A DNA stretch of 64,000 nucleotides from Pseudomonas monteilii (GTDB lineage Bacteria; Pseudomonadota; Gammaproteobacteria; Pseudomonadales; Pseudomonadaceae): NCBI GenBank assembly GCA_001534745.1, contig CP013997.1, positions 1 through 64,000 of the forward strand, read 5' to 3'. A program made the translations under genes and the position numbers. The notes under the pieces were generated by a model that saw only the letters and a program-made list of their open reading frames with translations, was not told the DNA's origin and ran no database searches. Numbering within the stretch: position 1 is the first letter of the stretch; each line of letters opens with the position of its first letter. This document shows, piece after piece, positions 42,569 to 51,669 of the stretch.

Positions 42569-44857
42569 ATGAATGATCTGGCCAACTCCACCATGACCCA
42601 AAATTCTCCTCCTGTGCGGATTGATTTCAATACGCCCGAGCTGCAACGCAAGCGCCGTCTGCGCGCCCTCAAGGACCGCTTCACGCGCTGGTACGTGCTG
42701 GTCGGCGGGCTTGCCGTACTGGCGGCCATCACCTTGATCTTCTTCTACCTGGCCTACGTGGTGCTGCCCCTGTTCCAGGGCGCCGAGCTGACCAGCAAGA
42801 AGGCCCTGACGCCCACCTGGCTGCAGCAGGATGCCGGCAAGCCGCTGATGATCGCCCTCGAAGAGCAGAACCTGGTGGGGATGCGCGTTTCCGACAAGGG
42901 CCAGGTGCTGTTCTTCGACACCAAGACCGGCGAGGCGCTCAAGCGCGTGGACCTGCCCCTGCCGGCCGGTACCCAGGTCACCTCCATCGGTGCCGACCAG
43001 CCGGGTAGTCCGCTGGTGGTGCTCGGCCTGTCCAACGGCCAGGCGCTGGTGTTCAACCACAGCTACAAGATCACTTACCCCGACAACAAGAAGACCATCG
43101 ACTCGCTGGTCGGCTACCCCTATGGCGAGACGCCGTTCACCCTGGACGAGCAAGGCCGCGCCCTGGACCACGTGAGCCTGAACGTGAACGGCGAGACCCT
43201 GGTGCTGGCCGGCTCCACCGGTGCGCACCTGCAGGTGCTGTCGCTGACCCGCGAAGAGAACATGATGACCGGCGAGGTCAGCACCGAACAGGACCGTATC
43301 GATCTGCCGCAGATGACCGAGGCGGTCAAGGCGCTGTACGTCGACCCGCGTCAGCAGTGGCTGTACGTGATCAACGGCCGGGCCAACGCCGACGTCTTCA
43401 GCCTGCGTGACAAGAGCCTCAACGGTCGCTACAAGCTGCTCGAGGACGGCACTGCCGAAATCACGGCCAGCACCCAGCTGGTCGGCGGCATCTCGCTGAT
43501 TCTCGGCGACTCCAAAGGTGGCCTGGCCCAGTGGTTCATGGCCCGCGACCCGGACGGCGAACAGCGCTTCAAGCAGATCCGCACCTTCCAGATGGGCAGC
43601 GCACCGGTCGTGCAGATCGATGCCGAAGAGCGCCGCAAGGGCTTCATCGCCCTCGACAGCGCCGGCCAGCTCGGCGTCTTCCACAGCACCGCCCACCGCA
43701 CCCTGCTGGTCGAGCCGGTGGCCGACGGTGCAGGCATCCTGGCGCTCTCGCCACGGGCCAACCGCATCCTGATCGAAGAGGGCGGCCAGCTGCTGCCCCT
43801 GAGCCTGCGCAACCCGCACCCTGAAGTGTCGATGAGCGCGCTGTGGGGCAAGGTTTGGTACGAGAACTACGACGAACCCAAGTACGTCTGGCAGTCGACT
43901 GCGTCCAACACCGACTTCGAGCCCAAGCTCAGCCTGTCGCCGCTCACCTTCGGCACCCTGAAGGCCGCCTTCTACGCGATGATCCTGGCAGCACCGCTGG
44001 CCATCGCCGCCGCCATCTACACCGCCTACTTCATGGCGCCGGGCATGCGCCGCAAGGTCAAGCCGGTGATCGAACTAATGGAAGCGATGCCGACGGTGAT
44101 CCTGGGCTTCTTCGCCGGCCTGTTCCTGGCGCCCTACCTCGAGGGTCATCTGCCAGGGGTGTTCAGCCTGTTCCTGATGCTGCCGGTCGGCATCCTGCTG
44201 GCCGGTTTCATCTGGAGTCGCCTGCCGGAGTCGTTGCGCCTGCGTGTCCCAGATGGCTGGGAAGCGGCGATCCTGATCCCGGTGATCCTCTTCACCGGCT
44301 GGCTGGCGCTGTCCATGAGCCCGTTCCTCGAGACCTGGTTCTTCGGCGGCGACATGCGCCTGTGGATCACCAACGACCTGGGGATCACCTACGACCAGCG
44401 CAACGCTCTGGTGGTCGGCATCGCCATGGGCTTCGCGGTCATCCCGAACATCTACTCGATCGCCGAGGACGCCGTGTTCAGCGTACCGCGCAGCCTCACC
44501 CTGGGCTCGCTGGCGCTGGGTGCCACGCCGTGGCAGACCTTGACCCGCGTGGTCATCCTGACCGCCAGCCCGGGCATCTTCTCGGCGCTGATGATCGGCA
44601 TGGGCCGGGCGGTCGGGGAAACCATGATCGTGCTGATGGCCACCGGCAACACGCCGGTGATGGAGATGAACCTGTTCGAAGGCATGCGCACCCTGGCCGC
44701 CAACGTCGCGGTGGAGATGCCCGAGTCGGAAGTCGGCGGCAGTCACTACCGCGTGCTGTTCCTCGCCGCGCTGGTGCTGCTGATGTTCACCTTCGTGATG
44801 AACACCTTGGCCGAGCTGATTCGCCAGCGTCTGCGCAAGAAATACTCGTCGCTTTGA
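42569..44857 (+). CDS. pstC: Phosphate ABC transporter permease PstC (long form)
   Basis: 762 residues from ATG 42569, over twice the length of E. coli PstC (319). After an N-terminal transmembrane helix (about residues 40-65) comes a large soluble periplasmic region (about 70-455) with beta-propeller-like repeats. The canonical permease domain follows (about 460-760), with the EMEP-type loop GSLALGATPWQTLTRVV and RAVGETMIV. This long form is usual in Pseudomonas. It forms the inner-membrane channel with PstA. A GTG six bases upstream is an alternative start. Confidence 0.93.
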   Translation: MNDLANSTMTQNSPPVRIDFNTPELQRKRRLRALKDRFTRWYVLVGGLAVLAAITLIFFYLAYVVLPLFQGAELTSKKALTPTWLQQDAGKPLMIALEEQNLVGMRVSDKGQVLFFDTKTGEALKRVDLPLPAGTQVTSIGADQPGSPLVVLGLSNGQALVFNHSYKITYPDNKKTIDSLVGYPYGETPFTLDEQGRALDHVSLNVNGETLVLAGSTGAHLQVLSLTREENMMTGEVSTEQDRIDLPQMTEAVKALYVDPRQQWLYVINGRANADVFSLRDKSLNGRYKLLEDGTAEITASTQLVGGISLILGDSKGGLAQWFMARDPDGEQRFKQIRTFQMGSAPVVQIDAEERRKGFIALDSAGQLGVFHSTAHRTLLVEPVADGAGILALSPRANRILIEEGGQLLPLSLRNPHPEVSMSALWGKVWYENYDEPKYVWQSTASNTDFEPKLSLSPLTFGTLKAAFYAMILAAPLAIAAAIYTAYFMAPGMRRKVKPVIELMEAMPTVILGFFAGLFLAPYLEGHLPGVFSLFLMLPVGILLAGFIWSRLPESLRLRVPDGWEAAILIPVILFTGWLALSMSPFLETWFFGGDMRLWITNDLGITYDQRNALVVGIAMGFAVIPNIYSIAEDAVFSVPRSLTLGSLALGATPWQTLTRVVILTASPGIFSALMIGMGRAVGETMIVLMATGNTPVMEMNLFEGMRTLAANVAVEMPESEVGGSHYRVLFLAALVLLMFTFVMNTLAELIRQRLRKKYSSL

Positions 44858-44874
44858 TAGAAAGGTAGAGATCC

Positions 44875-46545
44875 GTGAAAAAGGATTCCCTCAAGGGCTG
44901 GTTCAAGAGCGGCGCTCCCGGCGTCTGGATCAGCGGTGGCGCCGTCGCCATCGCGGTGATCATGACCGTGGGCCTGCTAGCCGTGATCGCCGTGCGTGGC
45001 CTGGGCCACTTCTGGCCTGCCGACATCGTCCAGGCCACCTACAAGGTGCCTGGCCAGGCTGACCACGTGGTGATCGGCGAGGTGGTACAGGCCGAAGAAG
45101 TCCCCCGTGCCCGACTCAAGGGCGCAGGCTTGCCGGTCCCGGACGAAGGCCCGGAATTCATGACCCGCGAGCTGATCAAGATCGGCAACCGCGACCTCAA
45201 CGGCAACGATTTCAGCTGGGTCGTCGGCGAATGGCTGGTGGACCTGCAGAAGCCTGCCGACCTCATGGCCCTGGAGCGGCGCGAGTGGGGCAACTTCTAC
45301 GGCTACCTGGTCAGCGTCAAGGAAGACGGTCGCGTGGTCGCCGAAGGGTCGGCCGCCTGGGCCGAGCTGCAGACCCGGCTCAAGCGGGCCAGCCAGTTGG
45401 CCGACGAGCTGCAGAGCCTCGAGAAGTCCGACATCGGCGCCATCAACCACGGCCTGGAGCGCCTGCGTCTTCACGGCCGCAAGCTGGAGCTCGATGGCAA
45501 GCTCGATGCCGCCGCCCAGGCCGACATGGACGCCGAGCGCGCCGAACTCAACAGCCGCTACCAGGCGATCGAGGAACGACTCGGCGCTCTGCACCGGGAC
45601 TTCGCCCGCGATGCCCTGGTGGCTCGCGATGGCAATGGCCGCGAGGTGGAGATCAACCTGAGCAAGGTGGTGCATGCCTACCAGCCCAACGGCATGTCCA
45701 CGCTGACCAAGCTGAGCACCTATTTCAGCAAGGTCTGGGAATTCCTCAGCGACGACCCGCGCGAGGCCAACACCGAGGGCGGGATCTTCCCGGCCATCTT
45801 CGGCACCGTGATGATGACCCTGATCATGGCGGTGATCGTGACGCCGTTCGGCGTCCTGGCGGCCGTCTACCTGCGCGAGTACGCTCGCCAGGGCCCGGTC
45901 ACACGCCTGATCCGCATCGCCGTGAACAACCTGGCCGGTGTACCGGCGATCGTCTATGGCGTGTTCGGCCTGGGCTTCTTCGTCTACGTGCTGGGCGGCT
46001 CCATCGACCGGCTGTTCTTCCCCGAAGCCCTGCCGGCACCGACCCTCGGTACGCCAGGATTGCTCTGGGCGTCGCTGACCCTGGCACTGCTGGCCGTGCC
46101 GGTGGTGATCGTGGCCACCGAGGAAGGCCTGGCGCGTATTCCGCGCACGGTCCGTGAAGGCTCCCTGGCGCTAGGCGCGACCAAGGCCGAAACGCTGTGG
46201 AAGATCGTCCTGCCCATGGCCAGCCCGGCCATGATGACCGGCATGATCCTCGCCGTGGCCCGTGCGGCAGGCGAAGTGGCACCACTGATGCTGGTGGGTG
46301 TGGTGAAACTGGCACCGTCGTTGCCACTCGATGGCAACTACCCGTACCTGCACCTGGACCAGAAGATCATGCACCTGGGCTTCCACATCTACGACGTCGG
46401 CTTCCAGAGCCCTAACGTCGAGGCGGCGCGACCGCTGGTCTACGCCACCGCCCTGCTGCTGGTGCTGGTGATCGCCACCTTGAACCTGTCGGCGGTCTGG
46501 ATTCGCAACCACCTGCGTGAAAAGTACAAGGCACTCGATAGCTGA
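44875..46545 (+). CDS. pstA: Phosphate ABC transporter permease PstA (long form)
   Basis: 556 residues from GTG 44875, against 296 in E. coli. One helix near residues 18-42 is followed by a periplasmic insertion (about 45-295) containing a charged coiled coil (LKRASQLADELQSLEK, then RAELNSRYQAIEERLGAL). The ABC permease domain follows (about 300-555) with GSLALGATKAETLWKIV and ARAAGEVAPLM. It pairs with PstC in the phosphate channel. Both partners carry matched periplasmic extensions. Confidence 0.93.
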   Translation: MKKDSLKGWFKSGAPGVWISGGAVAIAVIMTVGLLAVIAVRGLGHFWPADIVQATYKVPGQADHVVIGEVVQAEEVPRARLKGAGLPVPDEGPEFMTRELIKIGNRDLNGNDFSWVVGEWLVDLQKPADLMALERREWGNFYGYLVSVKEDGRVVAEGSAAWAELQTRLKRASQLADELQSLEKSDIGAINHGLERLRLHGRKLELDGKLDAAAQADMDAERAELNSRYQAIEERLGALHRDFARDALVARDGNGREVEINLSKVVHAYQPNGMSTLTKLSTYFSKVWEFLSDDPREANTEGGIFPAIFGTVMMTLIMAVIVTPFGVLAAVYLREYARQGPVTRLIRIAVNNLAGVPAIVYGVFGLGFFVYVLGGSIDRLFFPEALPAPTLGTPGLLWASLTLALLAVPVVIVATEEGLARIPRTVREGSLALGATKAETLWKIVLPMASPAMMTGMILAVARAAGEVAPLMLVGVVKLAPSLPLDGNYPYLHLDQKIMHLGFHIYDVGFQSPNVEAARPLVYATALLLVLVIATLNLSAVWIRNHLREKYKALDS

Positions 46546-46650
46546 AGCGTCGAGCCACAAGTCACACGTCACAAGCGGCGGGCTGTAGCCGCTTCTGCCC
46601 CAACGTGAAGCTCGCAGCGCGAAGCGTGCAGCGACAGATGGAGTAAACAC
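46546..46650 (+). other. pstA–pstB gap with dispersed repeat
   Basis: 105 bp with decayed AGCTNGCAGCG-type repeats (around 46600-46635) resembling those at 39858 and 47496. No promoter or terminator is recognised. Confidence 0.4.
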
Positions 46651-47484
46651 ATGCAACACGACACGCATTCCCGCGGCATCGACATGAGTGCGCTGGGCCG
46701 CGACAAGCAAGGCCTGCGCCTGGCCGACGAGACGGTGGCCATCGAGGTCCCGGGCCTGAGCCTGTTCTACGGGGACAAGCAGGCCCTGTTCGATGTCGCG
46801 ATGAACATTCCCAAGCAGCGTGTGACGGCCTTCATCGGCCCGTCCGGCTGCGGCAAGTCGACCCTGCTGCGCACCTTCAACCGCATGAACGACCTGGTCG
46901 ACGGTTGCCGGGTCGAGGGCGCGATCAACCTGTACGGCAACAACATCTATCGCAAGGGCGAGGACGTCGCCGAGCTGCGCCGCCGGGTGGGCATGGTCTT
47001 CCAGAAGCCCAACCCGTTCCCCAAGACCATCTATGAGAACGTGGTCTACGGCCTGCGCATCCAGGGCATCAACAAGAAGCGTACCCTCGACGAAGCCGTC
47101 GAGTGGGCGCTCAAGGGCGCGGCGCTGTGGGACGAGGTCAAGGACCGCCTGCACGACTCGGCCCTGGGCCTGTCCGGTGGTCAGCAGCAGCGTCTGGTCA
47201 TCGCCCGTACCATCGCCGTGGAGCCGGAAGTCCTGCTGCTCGACGAACCCTGCTCGGCGCTGGACCCGATCTCCACGCTCAAGGTCGAGGAGCTGATCTA
47301 CGAGCTCAAGTCCAAGTACACCATCGTCATCGTCACCCACAACATGCAGCAGGCCGCGCGCGTCTCCGACTACACCGCGTTCATGTACATGGGCAAGCTG
47401 GTAGAGTTCGGCGACACCGACACGCTGTTCACCAACCCGGCCAAGAAGCAGACCGAAGACTACATCACGGGGCGTTATGGCTAG
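46651..47484 (+). CDS. pstB: Phosphate ABC transporter ATP-binding protein
   Basis: 277 residues. Walker [10 protein letters not shown] at 63-71, signature [14 protein letters not shown], Walker [13 protein letters not shown], and the switch His in [15 protein letters not shown]. It hydrolyses ATP to drive phosphate import through PstCA and is part of the PhoR-inhibiting signalling complex with PhoU. Normal length. Confidence 0.97.
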   Translation: MQHDTHSRGIDMSALGRDKQGLRLADETVAIEVPGLSLFYGDKQALFDVAMNIPKQRVTAFIGPSGCGKSTLLRTFNRMNDLVDGCRVEGAINLYGNNIYRKGEDVAELRRRVGMVFQKPNPFPKTIYENVVYGLRIQGINKKRTLDEAVEWALKGAALWDEVKDRLHDSALGLSGGQQQRLVIARTIAVEPEVLLLDEPCSALDPISTLKVEELIYELKSKYTIVIVTHNMQQAARVSDYTAFMYMGKLVEFGDTDTLFTNPAKKQTEDYITGRYG

Positions 47485-47495
47485 TGGGGAAGGGG

Positions 47496-47528
47496 GGCAA
47501 GCTGGAAGCTAGAAACCTGCAGCTTGCC
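47496..47528. repeat. GGCAAGCTG hairpin in the pstB–phoU gap
   Basis: GGCAAGCTG (47496-47504) pairs with CAGCTTGCC (47520-47528). Part of a 138-bp gap between pstB and phoU with further AAGCT motifs. Confidence 0.5.
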
Positions 47529-47622
47529 ACTCACACCTGACGCAGCACGTACGGCACCCACGCACACCCTTGAAGCTTGAGGCTCGCGGCTTGCCGCTGG
47601 CAGCCTCCCGGCGGAGCGAACC

Positions 47623-48384
47623 ATGATCAACAAAGAAAGCCTCACCCATCACATTTCCCAGCAGTTCAACGCCGAACTCGAAGAAGTGCGCAGTCACCTG
47701 CTGGCCATGGGCGGCCTGGTCGAGAAGCAGGTCAACGACGCGGTGACCGCGCTGATCGACGCCGACTCCGGCCTGGCCCAGCAAGTGCGCGAGGTCGATG
47801 GCCAGATCAACCAGATGGAGCGCAACATCGACGAGGAGTGCGTGCGCATTCTGGCGCGCCGCCAGCCAGCGGCCTCCGACCTGCGCCTGATCATCAGCAT
47901 CTCCAAGTCGGTGATCGACCTGGAGCGCATCGGTGACGAGTCGACCAAGATCGCACGTCGGGCCATCCAGCTGTGTGAGGAGGGCGAGTCGCCACGGGGC
48001 TACGTGGAGGTGCGTCACATCGGCGATCAGGTGCGCAACATGGTCCGCGACGCGCTGGATGCCTTCGCCCGCTTCGATGCCGACCTGGCCTTGTCCGTCG
48101 CCCAGTACGACAAGACCATCGACCGCGAGTACAAGACCGCGCTGCGCGAGCTGGTGACCTACATGATGGAAGACCCGCGCTCGATCTCGCGCGTGCTGAG
48201 CGTGATCTGGGCGCTGCGTTCGCTGGAGCGGATTGGCGACCACGCGCGCAACATCGCCGAACTGGTGATCTACCTGGTGCGCGGCACCGACGTGCGGCAC
48301 ATGGGCCTCAAGCACATGCAGGCGCAAGTGCAGGGCCGCGACGCCGACGCGGCTAATGTTCCGGCGCCAGCGGACGATAACTAA
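47623..48384 (+). CDS. phoU: Phosphate signalling protein PhoU
   Basis: 253 residues, two tandem three-helix PhoU domains (about 20-110 and 125-220). The metal-binding motifs are visible in DLERIGDESTKIARR and LERIGDHARNIAEL, both with the conserved E/DxxxD pattern. PhoU links the Pst transporter to PhoR and keeps the Pho regulon off when phosphate is plentiful. Last of the pst operon. Confidence 0.96.
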   Translation: MINKESLTHHISQQFNAELEEVRSHLLAMGGLVEKQVNDAVTALIDADSGLAQQVREVDGQINQMERNIDEECVRILARRQPAASDLRLIISISKSVIDLERIGDESTKIARRAIQLCEEGESPRGYVEVRHIGDQVRNMVRDALDAFARFDADLALSVAQYDKTIDREYKTALRELVTYMMEDPRSISRVLSVIWALRSLERIGDHARNIAELVIYLVRGTDVRHMGLKHMQAQVQGRDADAANVPAPADDN

Positions 48385-48614
48385 GGTCTGTCCCGAGCAC
48401 GGGCGTGTGCCTGCAGGCCACGCCGCTCGTTCAAGGTAATTGCCTCGCGCACGGCCACCCAGGCATCGCACCGGATGCATCGGTGGCCTTCGTGCGTCTG
48501 GCCGACCCTGGACACCCTCACGCCGTGCACGGCAGGTGGGACTCGTACCGCGTTCGACTTTGGCACATGGCCATCAGTCGGCGGTATGCTAGCCAGGAGT
48601 CGAAAGGAGTGGCG

Positions 48615-49520
48615 ATGAGTAAAGTCAAAGTGCTGGTCGTGGACGATGCCCCGTTCATTCGCGACCTGGTGAGAAAGTGCCTGCGCAATACCTTCGCAGG
48701 CGTCGCGGTCGAGGATGCGGTCAATGGGCGCAAGGCCCAGGTGCTGCTCACCCGCGAGCGTTTCGACCTGGTCCTGTGCGACTGGGAGATGCCCGAGATG
48801 TCCGGTCTGGAGTTGCTGGCCTGGTGCCGTCAGCAGCCCAGCATGGCGAGCATGCCGTTCATCATGGTGACCAGCCGGGGTGACAAGGAGAACGTCATCC
48901 AGGCCATCCAGGCCGGGGTGTCGGATTTCGTCGGCAAGCCCTTCACCAACGAGCAGCTGTCGAGCAAGGTCAAGAAGGCCATGGCGAAGATCGGCCGGCT
49001 GGCCGATCTGGTCGCCAGCGCGCCCGCGCGTCCGGCCTCCACCGGCAATGACTCGCTGGCCGCGTTGACGTCTGGCCGCAGCGAGGCGCCGCGTCCGGCT
49101 GCAGCCAGCGCACCGGCACCCGCGCCGGCCGCTTTGCAGCGCGCGCCCACGGCGGCGCCTGCTGCTGTGTCGTCGCCTGGGCCAGGTCGTGGGCAGGGCC
49201 AGTTGCGCCTGGCCAGTGGCGCACAGCCTTGCGTGATCAAGGCCCTGAGTTTGAAAGAGGCGTTGCTGGTGGTGCGGCGTGGCGAGGTGTTGCCCCAGGT
49301 GCTCGAAAGCGCGGTGCTCGACCTGGAGCAGGGCGAGCAGGCCGAAACCGCGCGGCTCAACGGCTACCTGCATGCCGTGGCCGCGCTGGAACCCCGCCCC
49401 GAGAGCGATTGGCTGCAATTGACCTTCAAGTTCGTCGACCAGGATGCCCAGAAGCTCGACTACCTGTCGCGGTTGATCGCGCGCGGGACAGCGCAGAAAC
49501 ACTTCACACCAGGGGCCTGA
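48615..49520 (+). CDS. Response regulator with PilZ-like C-terminal region
   Basis: 301 residues from ATG 48615 (MSKVKVLVVDDAPF), AAAGGAGT upstream. The N-terminal receiver domain (1-125) has the acidic pocket Asp10/Asp11 and phosphoacceptor Asp56 (LVLCDWEMPEMSG), with VGKPF carrying the conserved Lys. A Pro/Ala-rich linker (about 130-210) leads to a C-terminal domain (LTFKFVDQDAQKLDYLSRLIA) typical of PilZ-related proteins. No DNA-binding domain. It lies 230 bp after phoU, a conserved neighbour in Pseudomonas. The partner kinase is unknown. Confidence 0.88.
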   Translation: MSKVKVLVVDDAPFIRDLVRKCLRNTFAGVAVEDAVNGRKAQVLLTRERFDLVLCDWEMPEMSGLELLAWCRQQPSMASMPFIMVTSRGDKENVIQAIQAGVSDFVGKPFTNEQLSSKVKKAMAKIGRLADLVASAPARPASTGNDSLAALTSGRSEAPRPAAASAPAPAPAALQRAPTAAPAAVSSPGPGRGQGQLRLASGAQPCVIKALSLKEALLVVRRGEVLPQVLESAVLDLEQGEQAETARLNGYLHAVAALEPRPESDWLQLTFKFVDQDAQKLDYLSRLIARGTAQKHFTPGA

Positions 49521-50216
49521 GTCGGCGAGCGCTGCAGGGCACATCGGCTGTCACGGTCTTCTGTGGAGCAGGCCTGCCCGCGATGCAGGGGGCGCCTGGT
49601 CGGGCCCTATCGCTGGGGCGCCTGCTCCTATAGAACAAAAAATAGCTTGTTGATTGCAAAGGAAATAATTTTTAGGGTTTTGTGGGCCCAATCGCGGCAC
49701 TGGGGCCGCTCCCACAGGTGACCGCGATAGCCTGCAACCCCGAGATGGGGCTACGGGTGTAGGGGCGGCCCCAGCCGGGGCGCCGGACCGGCCGCGATGG
49801 GCCGCAAGGCGGCCCTAAATCGATCAGCAGTAAAGCTCCGGATCCTACCAGCTATCGCCATGTTCTCTGCGCGACAGCGTGGCGCCAAGGCGGCGGGCGG
49901 ACTCCCATCTAGATCTATGCAGCCTGCCGGGTAAGCAAGGCTCCCACCCAGATCCATGCAGCCTGCTGGGGAATCAAGAATTCCAGTTGGATCCTGCAGC
50001 CTGGCGAGCAAGCAAGCTGTCAGCATCCTGTGGGAGCGGGCTTGCCCGCGATAGCGTCCGGTTCGTCACCGCCCGCATCACGGTCGAGCCCGCTCTCGCA
50101 AAGGGCGTGCGTCGACCCGTCAGGGCAGCCATGCAGTCCGGACCGTGCGACCCCGGCAGCCACACCAACCAGCCCCGTCTCGCGCCCCCAGAACGAGGGC
50201 ACGGCGGGACCTGCGA
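49521..50216. repeat. Repeat-rich intergenic region with REP variants and 38-39 bp tandem units
   Basis: 696 bp without a gene. REP-like variants lie at about 49560-49630 and a second family at 49680-49815. Three tandem units start at 49919, 49958 and 49996 (39, 38 and about 38 bp, each opening with GCAGCCTG). The last runs into a standard REP at 50029-50056. The remainder shows nothing recognisable. Confidence 0.8.
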
Positions 50217-51557
50217 TCAGTCCAGCAGGACCACCTTCGCCAGCACGATCTTCGGCCCTTTCATCTTCTTGATGATGATGCGCAGACCTTCGACCTCCAG
50301 AACCTCTTCTTCTTCCGGCACGCGCTTGAGCGTCTCGTAGACCAGGCCTGCCAGGGTCTCGGCCTCGATGTGGTCCAGGTCCACGCCCAGCAGGCGCTCG
50401 ACCTTGAACAGCGGCGTATCACCCCGCACCAGCAGCTTGCCGGGCTGGTAGGCGAGGATGCCGCGCTCGGCCTTGCGGTGTTCGTCCTGGATGTCGCCGA
50501 CCAGCACTTCGAGCACATCTTCCATGGTCAGGTAGCCAACGACCTTGCTATCGGCTTCCTCGACCAGCACGAAGTGCGCGCCGCCCTTGCGGAACTGTTC
50601 GAGCAGCTGCGACAGCGGCATGTGCCGCGAGACCCGCTCCAGGGGGCGTGCCAGGTCTTCCAGGTCGATGGTCTCCGGCAGATGCGCCAGATCGGCCAGT
50701 TCGAGCAGCAGGTCCTTGATGTGCAGCAGGCCGGTGTACTCGCCTTTCTCGGCATCGTAGACCGGGTAGCGGCTGAACTTGTGCCGGCGGAACATCGACA
50801 GGATTTCCTTGAGCGGCGCCTTGGCGTCGAGGCTGATCATGTCTTCGCGGGAGTTGGCCCAGTCGACCACTTCCAGCTCGCCCATCTCCACGGCCGAGGC
50901 CAGCACGCGCATGCCCTGGTCGCTGGGGTCGTGGCCTCGGCTGGAGTGCAGGATCAGCTTGAGTTCTTCACGGCTGTAGTGATGCTCGTGGTGTGGCCCG
51001 GGTTCGCCCTGGCCGGCGATGCGCAGGATGCCGTTGGCGCTGGCGTTGAGCAGGTAGATGGCCGGGTACATCAGCCAGTAGAACAGGTACAGCGGCACGG
51101 CCGTCCACAGCGACAGCAGCTCGGGTTTGCGGATGGCCCAGGACTTGGGCGCCAGCTCGCCGACCACGATGTGCAGATAGGAAATCACGAAGAAGGCGAC
51201 GAAGAACGAGACGGCCTTGATCAGTTCCGGCGTGTCCACGCCGGCAGCGGCCAGCAGCGGTTCGAGCAGGTGCGCGAACGCCGGCTCGCCGACCCAGCCA
51301 AGGCCCAGGGACGCCAGGGTGATGCCCAGCTGGCAGGCCGACAGGTAAGCGTCGAGCTGGTGATGAACCTTGCGCAGGATGTTGCCGCGCCAGCCGTGCT
51401 GTTCGGCGATCGACTCCACGCGCGTGGCGCGCAGCTTGACCATGGCGAACTCGGCGGCGACGAAGAAGCCGTTGAGCAAGACCAGGAACAGTGCGAAAAG
51501 GATCATGCCGAAATCGGCGAACAGGGAGGTGAAGCTGATACCAGGGGAAGGGTCCAT
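50217..51557 (-). CDS. CNNM/CorC-type hemolysin-family membrane protein
   Basis: 446 residues. An N-terminal CNNM (DUF21) transmembrane domain (about 1-190: ALFLVLLNGFFVAAEFAMVKLR) is followed by two CBS domains (about 205-330) and a C-terminal CorC_HlyC domain (about 345-430). Such proteins act in Mg2+/Co2+ efflux or transport; they are not true hemolysins. Monocistronic, between repeats and phoR. Confidence 0.92.
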   Translation of the reverse strand: MDPSPGISFTSLFADFGMILFALFLVLLNGFFVAAEFAMVKLRATRVESIAEQHGWRGNILRKVHHQLDAYLSACQLGITLASLGLGWVGEPAFAHLLEPLLAAAGVDTPELIKAVSFFVAFFVISYLHIVVGELAPKSWAIRKPELLSLWTAVPLYLFYWLMYPAIYLLNASANGILRIAGQGEPGPHHEHHYSREELKLILHSSRGHDPSDQGMRVLASAVEMGELEVVDWANSREDMISLDAKAPLKEILSMFRRHKFSRYPVYDAEKGEYTGLLHIKDLLLELADLAHLPETIDLEDLARPLERVSRHMPLSQLLEQFRKGGAHFVLVEEADSKVVGYLTMEDVLEVLVGDIQDEHRKAERGILAYQPGKLLVRGDTPLFKVERLLGVDLDHIEAETLAGLVYETLKRVPEEEEVLEVEGLRIIIKKMKGPKIVLAKVVLLD

Positions 51558-51669
51558 GATGGGGTTTTACGGGGTCCGTCGTGTCAGGGAAAGAAAGGGC
51601 AACCGGTGGCGCAGGCCACCGCAAGACAGCCAATGTAGCGGCTGGACGCCCAAATGCAAAGGGCTGCCC

